A stretch of 48,915 nucleotides of DNA from Naasia sp. (GCF_025465545.1 NZ_JAODMK010000038.1:1-48915), one strand, 5' to 3'; counted from the first letter of the stretch, positions 8,787 through 18,500 are shown. Numbers and translations: made by a program. The notes: a model not told the origin generated them from the letters alone.

Positions 8787-9634
8787 GGCAGCTCCGCGAG
8801 GAGGTCGGCGACCCGGCCAGCTCCGGGCAGCACGGCGTCGGGATCGACCGCCAGCCAGGGCTCGAGCACGAACCGGCGGGAGGCGGCCTCCGGATGCGGC
8901 ACCCGCAGATCCGGCTCGTCGATGCGCTCGCCCCCGTAGGCGATGAGGTCCAGGTCGAGCGTGCGGTCCCCCCAGCGCTCGGTGCGCTCCCGGCCGTGCG
9001 TCTGCTCGATGGCGAGGAGGACATCGAGCAGGTCTCGGGCGGGCAGGGCGGTGCCGGCCAGCACCACCTGGTTGAGGTAGGCCGGTTTGCCGGCGTCGAC
9101 TCCGTGCGCCGTCAGCGCGGCCGTCTCGATCACCGGCGAGGCGCCGGTCACCTGGATGCCGGGCACGGCATCCAGCGCGGCGACCGCCGCAGCCAGGGTC
9201 GCCTCCCGGTCGCCGAGGTTGCTGCCCAGGGCGAGCACGACCGGCACGGGGTCGGGGAGCGGCGAACCGCTGCGGACGAGGGAGACGCTCACGTCGTCGA
9301 ACGCTACCGGGATGGGCGCCTGCGGCTTGTGCACCTCGACGCGGACTCGCAGAACCCGCCGGTCTTCGAGCACTGCGGCGGCGATCCGCTCCGCCAGGGT
9401 CTCGATCAGGTCGACCGGCTCTCCCGCGACGATCTCGGCGATCCGCGTGGCGAGCTCGCCGTAGTGCACCGTGTCGGCGACGTCGTCGGACCGACCGGCG
9501 AGGGAGAGGTCGAGCCCGAGATCCAGGTCGATCACGAAGTCCTGGCCCTGCTCCCGCTCCTCGGGCAGCACACCGTGCCGGCCGCGGATGCGAAGGCCCC
9601 GCAGTCGGATCTCGTCGTCCCACTGCCCGGTCAT
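8783..9634 (-). CDS. folBK: Bifunctional dihydroneopterin aldolase / HPPK (FolB-FolK fusion)
   Basis: One 283-residue chain carries two successive folate enzymes. The N-terminal about 120 residues are FolB (IRLRGLRIRGRHGVLPEEREQGQDF; DTVHYGELATRI; ETLAERIA). The C-terminal about 160 residues are FolK (VVLALGSNLGDREATLAAAV; GPRTLDLDLI-type motif seen as WGDRTLDLDLIAYG; RVPHPEAASRRFVLEPW). No stop or frameshift lies between the halves; the linker is near SGSPLPDPVP. The ATG at 9634 overlaps the folP stop (ATGA). Fusing consecutive steps of pterin synthesis is known in several actinobacteria. Confidence 0.95.
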   Translation of the reverse strand: MTGQWDDEIRLRGLRIRGRHGVLPEEREQGQDFVIDLDLGLDLSLAGRSDDVADTVHYGELATRIAEIVAGEPVDLIETLAERIAAAVLEDRRVLRVRVEVHKPQAPIPVAFDDVSVSLVRSGSPLPDPVPVVLALGSNLGDREATLAAAVAALDAVPGIQVTGASPVIETAALTAHGVDAGKPAYLNQVVLAGTALPARDLLDVLLAIEQTHGRERTERWGDRTLDLDLIAYGGERIDEPDLRVPHPEAASRRFVLEPWLAVDPDAVLPGAGRVADLLAELP

Positions 9635-10449
9635 GCGCCGCGCCGCCACGCGTCGACCACGTCGAGGGCGGTCCGGGTTCCTGCGACGTCGTGCACGCGG
9701 AGCGCCCAGACCCCGGCGAGCGCGGCCAAGGCGCTGACCACTGCGGTGGGCAGGTCCCGCGGATCGGCGCCGGACCCCTGAGCCTCGGCGATCCCCGGGA
9801 GCGCGGCGAGGAACCGCTTGCGGGACGCGCCGACGAGCAGCGGCGAGCCGAGGTCGTGCAGCTCGTCCAGGTGCGCGAGCAGCCGCCAATTGTGCTCGGC
9901 GTCCTTCGCGAAGCCCAGGCCGGGATCCAGCACGATCTGCTCGGGGGCGACGCCCTGGTCGATCAGCCGGGACCGGCGCTCGGCGAGCTCCGTGCGCACC
10001 TCGGCCACCACGTCGTCGTAGCGGGCGAGGGTGGTCATCACGCTGCTCGGTCCCCGCCAGTGCATGGCGACGAACGGCACGCCCGCCTCCGCCACGACCG
10101 CGGCCATGCCGGCGTCGGCGAGGCCCCCGGAGACGTCGTTGACGACGGCGGCCCCCGCCTCGACCGCTGCCCGGGCGGTATCCGCGTTCATGGTGTCGAT
10201 GCTCACGGCGATGCCGCGCTCGGCGAGGGCGGCCACGACGGGCAGCACGCGCGCCTGCTCGACCTCGGCGGGCACGCGGTCGGCGCCGGGCCGCGTGGAC
10301 TCACCGCCGACGTCGATGTAGTCGGCACCGCTCTCGGCGAGCCGGATCCCCTGGGCGATCGCGTCGCCCGCGGCCAGGAAGCGGCCGCCGTCGCTGAACG
10401 AGTCGGTCGTGACATTGAGCACGCCGAAGATGCGGGGCCGCTCAGGCAT
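9631..10449 (-). CDS. folP: Dihydropteroate synthase
   Basis: Condenses hydroxymethyl-dihydropterin pyrophosphate with p-aminobenzoate; the sulfonamide target. 272 residues with the N-terminal NVTTDSFSDGG signature, YIDVGGESTRPGA, VVNDVSGG, LDPGLGFAKDAEHN and the SRKRF phosphate-binding motif. Its ATG overlaps folE by 8 bp. It is a true FolP (SRKRF, DxGxxSTRPG intact) and not the diverged FolP2 type, judged from the motifs only. Confidence 0.97.
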   Translation of the reverse strand: MPERPRIFGVLNVTTDSFSDGGRFLAAGDAIAQGIRLAESGADYIDVGGESTRPGADRVPAEVEQARVLPVVAALAERGIAVSIDTMNADTARAAVEAGAAVVNDVSGGLADAGMAAVVAEAGVPFVAMHWRGPSSVMTTLARYDDVVAEVRTELAERRSRLIDQGVAPEQIVLDPGLGFAKDAEHNWRLLAHLDELHDLGSPLLVGASRKRFLAALPGIAEAQGSGADPRDLPTAVVSALAALAGVWALRVHDVAGTRTALDVVDAWRRGA

Positions 10450-11026
10450 GAGCGTGTCCCGCGGTCAGCAGCGCGATGGCCTCGGCCCGGCGGGCGGGCA
10501 TCTCCAGGGCGCCGCGCGCCGCGGCGGTGACGGCGCTCGCCCCCTGCGTGCGCGTGCCGCGCGCCCACAGGCAGGAGTGCGATGCGCGCACGACAACAGC
10601 GACGCCGTGCGCCTGCAGGCCGTCGAGGAGGGTGTCGGCCAGCTGGTCGGTGAGGCGCTCCTGCAACTGCAGCCGGGACGCGACGATGTCGACGGCGCGG
10701 GCGATCCGGCCGAGGCCGGCGAGCCGCTCGCCCGGGAGGTAGGCGACGCCGACGGTGCCGTCGAAGGGCAGCAGGTGGTGCTCGCACACCGAGCGGAAGG
10801 GGATGTCGACGAGGGACACGAGCTGATCGGTCCGCTGGTCGAGCTCGATCGCGCCCTCCCGGAGCACGGCCGCGGCGTCCTGGTCGGTGCCGGAGAGCAT
10901 CTCGGCGAAGGCCTCGGCCACGCGCGCCGGGGTCTCGGCGAGCCCCGGACGGGCCGGGTCCTCACCGAGAGCGGAGAGCAGCTCGGCGACGGCGGCACGC
11001 GCGCGGGCCGCGTCGATCGCCGGCAC
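10442..11026 (-). CDS. folE: GTP cyclohydrolase I
   Basis: Converts GTP to dihydroneopterin triphosphate, the first folate step. 194 residues: PGLAETPARVAEAFAEML; the zinc site in SVCEHHLLPFDGTVGVAYLPG; LQLQERLTDQLADTL; and the C-terminal zinc Cys in SHSCLWARG. The GTG at 11026 is formed out of the last base of the ftsH stop (TAGTG), so initiation probably depends on translation of ftsH. No separate ribosome site is evident. Confidence 0.96.
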   Translation of the reverse strand: MPAIDAARARAAVAELLSALGEDPARPGLAETPARVAEAFAEMLSGTDQDAAAVLREGAIELDQRTDQLVSLVDIPFRSVCEHHLLPFDGTVGVAYLPGERLAGLGRIARAVDIVASRLQLQERLTDQLADTLLDGLQAHGVAVVVRASHSCLWARGTRTQGASAVTAAARGALEMPARRAEAIALLTAGHAHA

Positions 11027-13038
11027 TACGCGGTGGCAGGACGGGGCTTGATGCGCGGTACGCGTGCCCGCTTGGGTCCGCTGCTGGGCTCCGAGTCGAC
11101 GCCACCGTCCACTGCGCCCGCGTCGATCGGGGCCTTGGGCCGGGGGATGGAGACGGCCGGCAGGTCCGACACGGGACGCTTCTCGCTGGAGAGCCACTGG
11201 GGGCGCTCGGGCAGCTTGCGGATGTCCTTGAAGATGTCCACCAGCTGGTTCTGGTCCAGGGTCTCCTGGTCGAGCAGCGCGAGCGCGAGCCGGTCGAGGA
11301 CGTCGCGGTTCTCCACGAGCACCTGGTACGCCTCGTCGTGCGCCGCCTCGATGAGGGCGCGCACCTCCGCATCCACCTGCTGGGCGAGCTCCTCGGAGTA
11401 GTCGCGCCCGTGGCCCATGTCGCGGCCGAGGAACATCTCGCCCGACGCGGCGCCCAGCTTGACGGAGCCGATGGCGGCGCTCATGCCGAACTCGGTGACC
11501 ATCTTGCGGGCGGTGCTGGTGGCCTTCTCGATGTCGTTCGACGCCCCGCTGGTGGGGTCGTGGAACACGATCTCCTCGGCGACGCGACCGCCCATCGCGT
11601 AGGCGAGCTGGTCCAGGAGCTCGTTCCGGGTGACCGAGTAGCGGTCCTCGATCGGCAGCACCATCGTGTAGCCGAGGGCGCGACCGCGCGGCAGGATCGT
11701 GATCTTGGTCACCGGGTCGGTGTGCCGCATCGCGGACGCCACGAGCGCGTGGCCGCCCTCGTGATAGGCCGTGATCAGCTTCTCCTGATCCTTCATCACC
11801 CGGCTGCGGCGCTGCGGGCCGGCGATGACCCGATCGACGGCCTCGTCGAGGGCGCGGTTGTCGATCAGCTGGGCGTTGGAGCGGGCGGTGAGGAGCGCCG
11901 CCTCGTTGAGGACGTTGGCAAGGTCGGCACCGGTGAAGCCGGGGGTCTTGCGGGCGAGGACCTCGAGGTCGACCCCCTGCGCCATGGGCTTGCCCTTGGC
12001 GTGCACCTCGAGGATGCGGCGGCGGCCGTTCAGGTCGGGAGCGTCGACGCCGATCTGGCGGTCGAAGCGGCCGGGGCGCAGCAGCGCGGGGTCGAGGATG
12101 TCGGGCCGGTTGGTGGCGGCGATCAGGATGACGTTCGTCTTCACGTCGAAGCCATCCATCTCGACCAGCAGCTGGTTGAGTGTCTGCTCGCGCTCGTCGT
12201 GGCCGCCGCCCATGCCGGCGCCGCGATGGCGGCCGACCGCGTCGATCTCGTCGACGAAGATGATGGCGGGCGCGTTGTTCTTGGCCTGCTCGAACAGGTC
12301 GCGAACGCGGCTCGCGCCGACGCCCACGAACATCTCCACGAAGTCGGAGCCGGAGATGGAGTAGAAGGGAACGCCCGCCTCACCGGCCACGGCGCGGGCG
12401 AGCAGCGTCTTGCCGGTTCCGGGAGGGCCGTAGAGCAGCACTCCCTTGGGGATGCGAGCGCCGACCGCGAGGAACTTGGCCGGCTCCTTGAGGAAGTCCT
12501 TGATCTCCTGGAGCTCCTCGATGGCCTCATCCGTGCCAGCCACATCCTTGAACGTGACCTTGGGGCTCTCCTTGGAGACGAGCTTGGCCCGGGACTTGCC
12601 GAACTGCATGACCCGGTTGCCGCCGCCCTGCATGCCGGAGAGCATCAGCCAGAAGAAGGCGCCGATGAGGATCAGCGGCAGCAGGAAGCTGAGGGCCGAC
12701 CAGACCCAGTTGGGCTGCGGGACCTCGTCGTCGTAGCCGCTCGCGATGTCGGCTGCGTCGACCGCCTTGACGATGTCGGCACCGCGCGGGGTCACGTAGT
12801 AGAACTGCACCTGCTTGCCGAGATCGGCGTCAGCGGTGCGCAGCGTGATGTCCACCCGGTTCTCGCCGTCGACGATCTTGACCGTCTCGGCCTTGCCCGC
12901 CTGCAGCAGGTCGAGGCCCTGCTGAGTGGTCACCTGGCGGAAGCCCGAGCCGGTGAGCAGGCTGGAGCCGACCCACACGACGATGACCGCGATCACGATG
13001 TAGAGGATCGGGCCTCGGAAGATGCGCTTGAAGTCCAT
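11026..13038 (-). CDS. ftsH: ATP-dependent zinc metalloprotease FtsH
   Basis: Membrane-anchored AAA+ protease for quality control of membrane and short-lived proteins. 670 residues. Two transmembrane helices (about 9-28 and 111-134) flank an extracytoplasmic domain. Walker A GPPGTGKT is at 204-211, the Walker B acidic pair is in [10 protein letters not shown], the second region of homology is [18 protein letters not shown], and the zinc motif is HEGGH at 426-430 (E. coli has HEAGH). The Lys/Arg/Pro-rich tail ends KPRPATA. It lies between hpt and folE, as in many actinobacteria; hpt ends 75 bp upstream. Confidence 0.98.
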   Translation of the reverse strand: MDFKRIFRGPILYIVIAVIVVWVGSSLLTGSGFRQVTTQQGLDLLQAGKAETVKIVDGENRVDITLRTADADLGKQVQFYYVTPRGADIVKAVDAADIASGYDDEVPQPNWVWSALSFLLPLILIGAFFWLMLSGMQGGGNRVMQFGKSRAKLVSKESPKVTFKDVAGTDEAIEELQEIKDFLKEPAKFLAVGARIPKGVLLYGPPGTGKTLLARAVAGEAGVPFYSISGSDFVEMFVGVGASRVRDLFEQAKNNAPAIIFVDEIDAVGRHRGAGMGGGHDEREQTLNQLLVEMDGFDVKTNVILIAATNRPDILDPALLRPGRFDRQIGVDAPDLNGRRRILEVHAKGKPMAQGVDLEVLARKTPGFTGADLANVLNEAALLTARSNAQLIDNRALDEAVDRVIAGPQRRSRVMKDQEKLITAYHEGGHALVASAMRHTDPVTKITILPRGRALGYTMVLPIEDRYSVTRNELLDQLAYAMGGRVAEEIVFHDPTSGASNDIEKATSTARKMVTEFGMSAAIGSVKLGAASGEMFLGRDMGHGRDYSEELAQQVDAEVRALIEAAHDEAYQVLVENRDVLDRLALALLDQETLDQNQLVDIFKDIRKLPERPQWLSSEKRPVSDLPAVSIPRPKAPIDAGAVDGGVDSEPSSGPKRARVPRIKPRPATA

Positions 13039-13113
13039 GGTGCGACTAGGGTACAGCCCGGTATCTGGGCTTCCTCCCCTTGTTTGCCGTGGGCGAAAAT
13101 CGCGCGGCCTCCG

Positions 13114-13677
13114 CTAGTGGCCGCCCCCCCGGTAGACGTGGGGGGCGAGGACGCCGACGCCGCGCAGGTTGCGGTACCGCTCCGCGTAGTCGAGGCCGTA
13201 GCCGACGACGAACTCGTTGGGGATGTCGAAGCCCACGTAGCGGGGGTCGACCTGCATCTTGGCGGCCTCCGGCTTGCGCAGGAGAGCGCACACCTCGACC
13301 GATGCGGGACCCCGGGAGCGGAGGTTCTCGAGCAGCCAGGAGAGAGTGAGACCCGAGTCGATGATGTCCTCGACGATGAGGACGTGCCGGCCCGCCAGCT
13401 CGGTATCGAGGTCCTTGAGAATGCGGACCACGCCCGAGGACTTGGTGCTGCTGCCGTAGGAGCTCACTGCCATCCAGTCCATCTCGACGGGCAGGGTCAG
13501 CTCTCGGGCCAGGTCGGCCATCACCATGACTGCGCCCTTGAGCACCCCGACGAGGAGGAGATCCTCGCCCGCGTAGTCGCGCTCGATGTCGCGGCAGAGC
13601 TCGGTGATCCGCTCGCGGATCTGCTCCTCGCTGAGCAGCAGGTTGAGCAGATCGTTCTCGACGTCGGCGGGGCCCAT
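13114..13677 (-). CDS. hpt: Hypoxanthine phosphoribosyltransferase
   Basis: Salvages hypoxanthine or guanine to IMP or GMP using PRPP. 187 residues with the PRPP loop VEDIIDSG at 102-109, [16 protein letters not shown] and the C-terminal [21 protein letters not shown]. The gene follows tilS by 17 bp and precedes ftsH, the conserved tilS-hpt-ftsH order. Confidence 0.97.
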   Translation of the reverse strand: MGPADVENDLLNLLLSEEQIRERITELCRDIERDYAGEDLLLVGVLKGAVMVMADLARELTLPVEMDWMAVSSYGSSTKSSGVVRILKDLDTELAGRHVLIVEDIIDSGLTLSWLLENLRSRGPASVEVCALLRKPEAAKMQVDPRYVGFDIPNEFVVGYGLDYAERYRNLRGVGVLAPHVYRGGGH

Positions 13678-13694
13678 GTCCTCTTCCTTCTCCC

Positions 13695-14696
13695 TCAGGC
13701 GGACGGGGCGGCGGCCGAGAACCGCAGCATGCCGTCGCGGCGCTCCACCCTAACCCCGGGCAGATCGACCGGTCCCTGACCGTGCCAGTCGGTGACCAGG
13801 CGGGCCACGGCGAGGGTCTGCGCCCTGCTGGGCGTGAGGCCGAACTCGCCCTCGACCGCGAGCCGGATCACCCGCTGGCGGAGCGCGGCGGGGTTGGACG
13901 CGAGCGCAGCGACGGGGAGCGCGATGCCCGCCTCGGCGTGCTCGGCGATCTCCTCCACCCACTCCTCCGCCATGGCGTCGAGGGCCGCCGCGTCCTCCCT
14001 CAGCTGCTCCGCGGTCCGCGCGAGTGCCTCGGCCACCCCCGGACCGAGCTCGCGCTCGAGCACCGGCAGCACCTGATTCCGGACTCGGACCCGGCGGAAT
14101 CGGGGGTCGAGGTTCTGCGGGTCGTGCCACGGTGTGAGGCCCGAGTCCGTGCATGCTGCCGCCGTGGTGGCGCGAGGAACGTCGAGCAGGGGGCGCAGAT
14201 AGGGAGCACTGTCCGCCCGCATCCCGCTCAACGAGTCCGGCCCGGACCCGCGGGCGAGCCCCAGCAGGACCGTCTCGGCCTGGTCGTCGCGGGTGTGCCC
14301 CAGCAGCACCCGCACCGCCCCGGTCTCGGCGACGGCGGCGTCGAGGGCGGCATAGCGCGCGGCGCGGGCCGCCGCCTCGGGACCGCCCTCCCCCGTCACG
14401 GATACGCGGCGCACGAGGACCGGATGCAGTCCCAGCTGCACCGCCTGCTCGGACGCGCGCCGGGCCACCTCCGCGGACCCGTCCTGGAGGCCGTGATCCA
14501 CCACGACGGCGCCCACCCGCAAGCCGGCCCGCGGCGCCTCGAACGCCGCCGCGGCGGCGAGTGCGAGGGAGTCAGGACCCCCACTCAGCGCGACGAGGAT
14601 CAGGCGGTCGTCGCCGGGTCCCAGAAGGGCGAGGGAGTCCCGGACCGCCCGGCGCAGGTCGGCGACGGCCGGCGTCAATCGGGGCCGGGAGGGCAT
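13695..14696 (-). CDS. tilS: tRNA(Ile)-lysidine synthetase
   Basis: Modifies C34 of the CAU-anticodon tRNA-Ile to lysidine so that it reads AUA. 333 residues with the PP-loop SGGPDS at 38-43, the [19 protein letters not shown] motif, and a C-terminal region with PRATTAAAC and [17 protein letters not shown]. It is the first gene of the long minus-strand run. Only 65 bp separate its ATG from the divergent ppa start, so a compact bidirectional promoter region is likely. Confidence 0.95.
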   Translation of the reverse strand: MPSRPRLTPAVADLRRAVRDSLALLGPGDDRLILVALSGGPDSLALAAAAAFEAPRAGLRVGAVVVDHGLQDGSAEVARRASEQAVQLGLHPVLVRRVSVTGEGGPEAAARAARYAALDAAVAETGAVRVLLGHTRDDQAETVLLGLARGSGPDSLSGMRADSAPYLRPLLDVPRATTAAACTDSGLTPWHDPQNLDPRFRRVRVRNQVLPVLERELGPGVAEALARTAEQLREDAAALDAMAEEWVEEIAEHAEAGIALPVAALASNPAALRQRVIRLAVEGEFGLTPSRAQTLAVARLVTDWHGQGPVDLPGVRVERRDGMLRFSAAAPSA

Positions 14697-14761
14697 CCAC
14701 TAACGTTATTGCGTCGGCGGCTCCTCGCCCCGACGCATCCCGAACTTCGCCGAGGAGAGCC

Positions 14762-15268
14762 ATGCCCCAGTACGACGTCGTCGTCGAGATCCCCAAGGGG
14801 AGCCGCAACAAGTACGAGGTCGATCACGAGACAGGCAGGGTCTGGCTCGACCGGGTGCTCTTCACGAGCTTCGTCTACCCGGTGGACTACGGCTACTTCG
14901 AGGGCACTCTGGGCGGCGACGGCGACCCGCTGGACGCCCTGGTGCTGCTCGAGCTGCCGGTCTTCCCCGGAGTGGGCGTCAAGGTGCGCCCGGTCGGCGT
15001 GCTCAAGATGAGCGACGAGGCGGGCACCGACGAGAAGATCCTCGTCGTCCCCTACAAGGATCCGCGCTGGAGCCACATCCAGGACCTCGAGGACGTGCCG
15101 GAGCAGATCCGCAACGAGATCGAGCACTTCTTCCGCCGCTACAAGGACCTCGAGCCCGGCAAGTTCGTCAACATCGACGGCTGGGAGGGCGCCGAGTCGG
15201 CGAACCAGCTGGTCGAGGAGGCCATCACCCGCCTCGCTGAGAGCGGCGGGCACGTCCCCGGCAACTGA
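14762..15268 (+). CDS. ppa: Inorganic pyrophosphatase, soluble family I
   Basis: Hydrolyses pyrophosphate and so drives biosynthetic reactions. 168 residues, typical for the bacterial enzyme. Visible signatures are [13 protein letters not shown], the metal-binding phrase [10 protein letters not shown], and [12 protein letters not shown]. The ATG has GGAGAG four bases before. Divergent from tilS. Confidence 0.97.
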   Translation: MPQYDVVVEIPKGSRNKYEVDHETGRVWLDRVLFTSFVYPVDYGYFEGTLGGDGDPLDALVLLELPVFPGVGVKVRPVGVLKMSDEAGTDEKILVVPYKDPRWSHIQDLEDVPEQIRNEIEHFFRRYKDLEPGKFVNIDGWEGAESANQLVEEAITRLAESGGHVPGN

Positions 15269-15324
15269 ACCGGGCCTCATCGCGCCGGCCGCCCTCGGGA
15301 TGCGGGCAAGCGCGGGGAGCGCCG

Positions 15325-16689
15325 TCAGCCGGTGGGGCGGGCGACGTAGCCGACGCGCTCGTAGGAGCGTACGGGCACCTCGCGGACGGGCACGCCGTCG
15401 TACGGCGCCTCGATCATCATGCCGCCTCCCACATAGAGGGTGACGTGGTACATGTCGCCCCCACCGGAGGAGTAGAAGATGAGGTCGCCGGGCTGCCGAT
15501 CGGCATACGGCACCAGGTTCCCACTGCTCCGGGCGTGGTCGTACTGGTTCGTGGCGGAGTGGGTGCCGATGTAGATCCCCACCGACGAGTAGGCCATCTG
15601 AGTGAGGCCGGAGCAGTCCCAGCGGTCGGGCCCGGCTCCGCCGAGCTGATACATCTCGCCCTTCTGGGCTCGGGCGTACGAGATCGCGCCGGCGACCTTG
15701 CCCGGGGACGGCGCGGGCGCCTGCGGCTCGGGCGTCGGGCCGGGCTTCGGGTCGGGCTTCGGAGTCTCCCCCTGGCCTCCGGACTGGCCGCCCGAGTCGT
15801 CACTCGGGGATCCACCGGAGGAGTCACCGGAGGAGGGAGCCTGCGGGGGCGCCTCGGACGGGGTGCCGGCGGCGGGCGGGGCGGGGGGCTCTTCGTCCTG
15901 CCGGTCCTGCTCCGCCTGCGCCGCGGCGGCCTTCTGGCGCCGGTACTCGGCCTCCGCCTCCACCGTCGTGTTCTTGAGGGCCGCGAGCTGCTCGAGCAGC
16001 CGGCCCTGGCGCTTCTGCTGTTCGGCGAGGGCGGCCAGCGACTGCTGCGCGGCAGAGGAGGCGCTCGTGAGGGCGCTCCTCGCCGACTCGGCGAGGCGCT
16101 TGCGCTCGTCCGCGGCCTGCTTCGCTTGCTCGGTGAGCGACTCTGCCAGGTTCTGATCGGCCGCGGCCACCGAATAGATCGCCTGGGACTGCTCCGAGAG
16201 CTTGCCCATGGCGCTCAACTGGTAGAGCAGCTGGTCGGAGTTGCCGTCGAGGGCCAGGCTGAGCCCGACCTCGCCCCCCGCAGTGCGCGCGAGGTGTGCG
16301 GCGAGCAGCCCTGCCCGCATCTTGGACACCCGGGCGCGCTCGCCCGCCTGCTCCGCGCTGGCGGCCAGCTCCGCCTCACGGACGCTCGCGACATCGAGGG
16401 CGTCCTTCGTCACTCGGTACTTCTCGTCGGCGATCTGCTGCTGCCGGCCCGCCGCGGCTGCACTCGCTTCGAGGCCGTCGAGCAGCGCGGACAGGGACTC
16501 GATCTCGGCCTGCTTGGCCGCCTCGTCGCCCTTGGCGTGCTCCACGTCGTCCGACGACGGATAGTCAGGGGTGGCGGTGGCGGTCCCCACGCCGAAGCCG
16601 GCGGAGAGCGCCCCGATGGCCACGGCGGAGAGCGCGACCCTGGGCCGCATTCCGCGCCGGTCGCGTCGGGAGAGCCGGTGCTCAGCCAA
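15325..16689 (-). CDS. Secreted NlpC/P60 (C40) peptidoglycan endopeptidase with coiled coil
   Basis: 454 residues. The N-terminus has an Arg-rich start, a hydrophobic signal stretch (VALSAVAIGALSAGFGVGTATA), a long Ala/Glu/Gln-rich coiled coil (about 45-250), a Pro/Gly/Ser-rich linker (about 262-325) and an NlpC/P60 domain. Catalytic Cys359 is in DCSGLTQMAYS, His415 in YHVTLYVG, and the third position is Glu427 (MMIEAP), a Cys-His-Glu set like that of mycobacterial RipA. It probably cuts stem peptides at the septum or wall. The TTG at 16689 overlaps the upstream M23 gene by 8 bp; an ATG 13 codons later is an alternative start. Confidence 0.9.
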   Translation of the reverse strand: MAEHRLSRRDRRGMRPRVALSAVAIGALSAGFGVGTATATPDYPSSDDVEHAKGDEAAKQAEIESLSALLDGLEASAAAAGRQQQIADEKYRVTKDALDVASVREAELAASAEQAGERARVSKMRAGLLAAHLARTAGGEVGLSLALDGNSDQLLYQLSAMGKLSEQSQAIYSVAAADQNLAESLTEQAKQAADERKRLAESARSALTSASSAAQQSLAALAEQQKRQGRLLEQLAALKNTTVEAEAEYRRQKAAAAQAEQDRQDEEPPAPPAAGTPSEAPPQAPSSGDSSGGSPSDDSGGQSGGQGETPKPDPKPGPTPEPQAPAPSPGKVAGAISYARAQKGEMYQLGGAGPDRWDCSGLTQMAYSSVGIYIGTHSATNQYDHARSSGNLVPYADRQPGDLIFYSSGGGDMYHVTLYVGGGMMIEAPYDGVPVREVPVRSYERVGYVARPTG

Positions 16690-17947
16690 GAGCCGCGCCC
16701 CGGGCGCGCATGAACGGGACAGCGTCGATCGCGCTGCCTCCGGTTCGCACCTCGAAGTGCAGGTGGCAGCCGGTGCTGGCGCCGGTCGTGCCGACCGAGG
16801 CGATGTTCTCGCCGGCGTCGACGTCGTCGCCGACGCTCACGAAGATGCCGCCCGGCCGGATGTGGGCGTAGCCGGTGCTGATGCCGTCGCCGTGGTCGAT
16901 CAGCACGAAGTTGCCGTAGGTGCCGTTCCAGCCCGCATAGATCACGGTGCCGCCGGTCGCGGCATAGATGGAGGAGCCGCAGCCGGACCCCAGGTCGGTG
17001 CCGCGGTGGAAGGAGTTGGCGCCCGCGGGCTGACCGGGCCGGTAGCCGTAGTTGTCGGTGATGTAGCCGTAGGCGGGAACCGTCCACCCCTGGGAGCTCA
17101 GCTCGCCGGAGTCGCCGGAGGTTGAGCTGCCCCCTGCTGCTTCGGCGGCAGCGGCGGCGGCCGCCGCGACCGCGGCGGCGGCCTGGCGGCGGCGCTCCTC
17201 GACCCCCGCCTCGTACTGCTCGGTGGTGGTGGCGGTGACGTCCTTGAGTGCCGCAAGCTGCTGCTCGAGCACCGCATTCTTGTCCTGCTGCTCGGCGAGC
17301 TGGGCTTCGGCGGCCTGGGTGGCGGCGACGGCTTCGGCCATCTTCTTCTCGGCCTCGACTCGGAGCTTCTCGCGCTCCTTGCGGGCGACTCCGGCCTGGT
17401 CACTCAGGGACTGGGCGGTGTTCTTGGCGGCGAGCGCGGCGGAGTAGACGCCGTCGTTGATCTGGGCGAGCTTGCTGGCCGAGCCGAGCCGGGCGAGCAG
17501 CTCGTCCGCTCCTCCCCCGCCCTCGAGGAACAGGTTGGCGCTGAGTTCGGCGCCCCCGCCCGACCGGTAGAGCTGTGCGGCGAGCAGGCCGGCCCGGGCG
17601 TTGGCCTCCTTGGCGGCGGCCTTGCTCTCATCGGCCTGGTCCTGGATGGTCCTGGCCTTGAAGTCGGCCGCGTCGAAGGCGTCCTGCGCGACCTGGTACT
17701 CGGCGCCGCGCTGCTCCGCGAGAGCCTGGGTCTCGGCTACCTTCCGCTCGGAGTCGGCGATCAGACCTTCGATGCGGGAGATCTCGGCCGTCTTGGCCTT
17801 CTCGTTCTTCTTCGCGTTCTGCACGTCGTCCCAGCTGGGATAGTCGACGGCCCACGCGGGCGAGGAGGTGAGGCTCACGATCGCCAGGATCGCCAGGAGC
17901 GCGGCGAGGAGCCGTCGACGGACGTGCGCTGCGTGCACGACGATCAC
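16682..17947 (-). CDS. Secreted M23 (LytM) family metallopeptidase with coiled coil
   Basis: 421 residues. A signal peptide (LLAALLAILAIVSLTSSPAWA) is followed by a long coiled coil to about 285 and a LytM/M23 domain. The zinc ligands are His314 and Asp318 (HRGTDLG) and His397 in GCHLHFE; His362 and His395 complete the active site. This suggests an active enzyme rather than an EnvC-type degenerate activator. The mature N-terminus VDYPSWDDVQNAKKNEKAKT resembles PDYPSSDDVEHAKGDEAAKQ of the next gene, so the coiled-coil halves look paralogous. The GTG at 17947 follows a G-rich ribosome site. It is the first gene of a two-gene operon. Confidence 0.9.
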   Translation of the reverse strand: MIVVHAAHVRRRLLAALLAILAIVSLTSSPAWAVDYPSWDDVQNAKKNEKAKTAEISRIEGLIADSERKVAETQALAEQRGAEYQVAQDAFDAADFKARTIQDQADESKAAAKEANARAGLLAAQLYRSGGGAELSANLFLEGGGGADELLARLGSASKLAQINDGVYSAALAAKNTAQSLSDQAGVARKEREKLRVEAEKKMAEAVAATQAAEAQLAEQQDKNAVLEQQLAALKDVTATTTEQYEAGVEERRRQAAAAVAAAAAAAAEAAGGSSTSGDSGELSSQGWTVPAYGYITDNYGYRPGQPAGANSFHRGTDLGSGCGSSIYAATGGTVIYAGWNGTYGNFVLIDHGDGISTGYAHIRPGGIFVSVGDDVDAGENIASVGTTGASTGCHLHFEVRTGGSAIDAVPFMRARGAALG

Positions 17948-18070
17948 CCCCCGGAGACCTAGCGAACCTTGTCGGATGGGTCGAAGGTAACTCCCCTTTC
18001 GCGGGCCACCCGCCCCGGCTCGCCGGATGGGGGCGCATCTGGGGCGCGCGCCGCTCCCGCTGTGCCGGAT

Positions 18071-18098
18071 TTGCGACCTTCGGATCCTGCCCTATGCT
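18071..18098 (+). promoter_or_regulatory. Promoter of the tRNA-Glu/Asp/Phe cluster
   Basis: TTGCGA at 18071-18076 and TATGCT at 18093-18098 are separated by 16 bases. Both are close to the housekeeping sigma consensus. The predicted start near 18105 is about 25 bases before tRNA-Glu. It is the best consensus-like promoter I can see in the window. Confidence 0.7.
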
Positions 18099-18129
18099 GG
18101 TGTGCCGGTGAGTTCCTCGAGGGAATTGC

Positions 18130-18202
18130 GGCCCCATCGTTTAGTGGCCTAGGACGTCGCCCTTTCACGGCGATAACACGGGTTCGAATCCCGTTGGGGT
18201 CA
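18130..18202 (+). tRNA. tRNA-Glu (anticodon TTC)
   Basis: A 73-base cloverleaf. The acceptor GGCCCCA pairs with TGGGGTC (one G-U), the anticodon stem TCGCC/GGCGA encloses the loop CTTTCAC, and the T arm is ACGGG-TTCGAAT-CCCGT. Anticodon TTC is at 18164-18166. No CCA is encoded. Confidence 0.97.
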
Positions 18203-18234
18203 CGAAGCCCTACACTGGAACGCACCGAAAGTAA

Positions 18235-18308
18235 GGCCCTGTAGCGCAGCTGGTTAGCGTGCCGCCCTGTCACGGCGGAGGTCGCGGGTTCAAGTCCCGT
18301 CAGGGTCG
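18235..18308 (+). tRNA. tRNA-Asp (anticodon GTC)
   Basis: A 74-base cloverleaf with acceptor GGCCCTG/CAGGGTC, D arm GCGC, loop CTGTCAC with anticodon GTC at 18269-18271, and T loop TTCAAGT. No encoded CCA; discriminator G. Confidence 0.97.
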
Positions 18309-18364
18309 CGAGATGCGGCGGAAGCCGCCTCGGCGGAAGGCGAGCGCCAGCTCGACTCCCTGTC

Positions 18365-18437
18365 GGCTCTGTAGCTCAGTTGGTAGAGCGCACGACTGAA
18401 AATCGTGAGGTCACGGGATCGACGCCCGTCGGAGCCA
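18365..18437 (+). tRNA. tRNA-Phe (anticodon GAA)
   Basis: A 73-base cloverleaf with acceptor GGCTCTG/CGGAGCC, D arm GCTC/GAGC, loop CTGAAAA with anticodon GAA at 18398-18400, and T arm ACGGG/CCCGT. The T loop reads ATCGACG, so position 54 is A instead of the usual T; the rest is normal. No encoded CCA. Confidence 0.97.
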
Positions 18438-18440
18438 CTG

Positions 18441-18480
18441 CCCCGGGCCCAGGCTTCTACTGGGTTCGGGGCTTCTTCGT
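18441..18480 (+). terminator. Intrinsic terminator of the tRNA cluster
   Basis: A 12-bp stem: 18441-18452 pairs with 18460-18471 (two G-U pairs), with a 7-base loop GCTTCTA, followed by CTTCTTCGT. It begins 4 bases after tRNA-Phe. Confidence 0.75.
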
Positions 18481-18500
18481 GCCCGCACAGCGAGCCCGCC

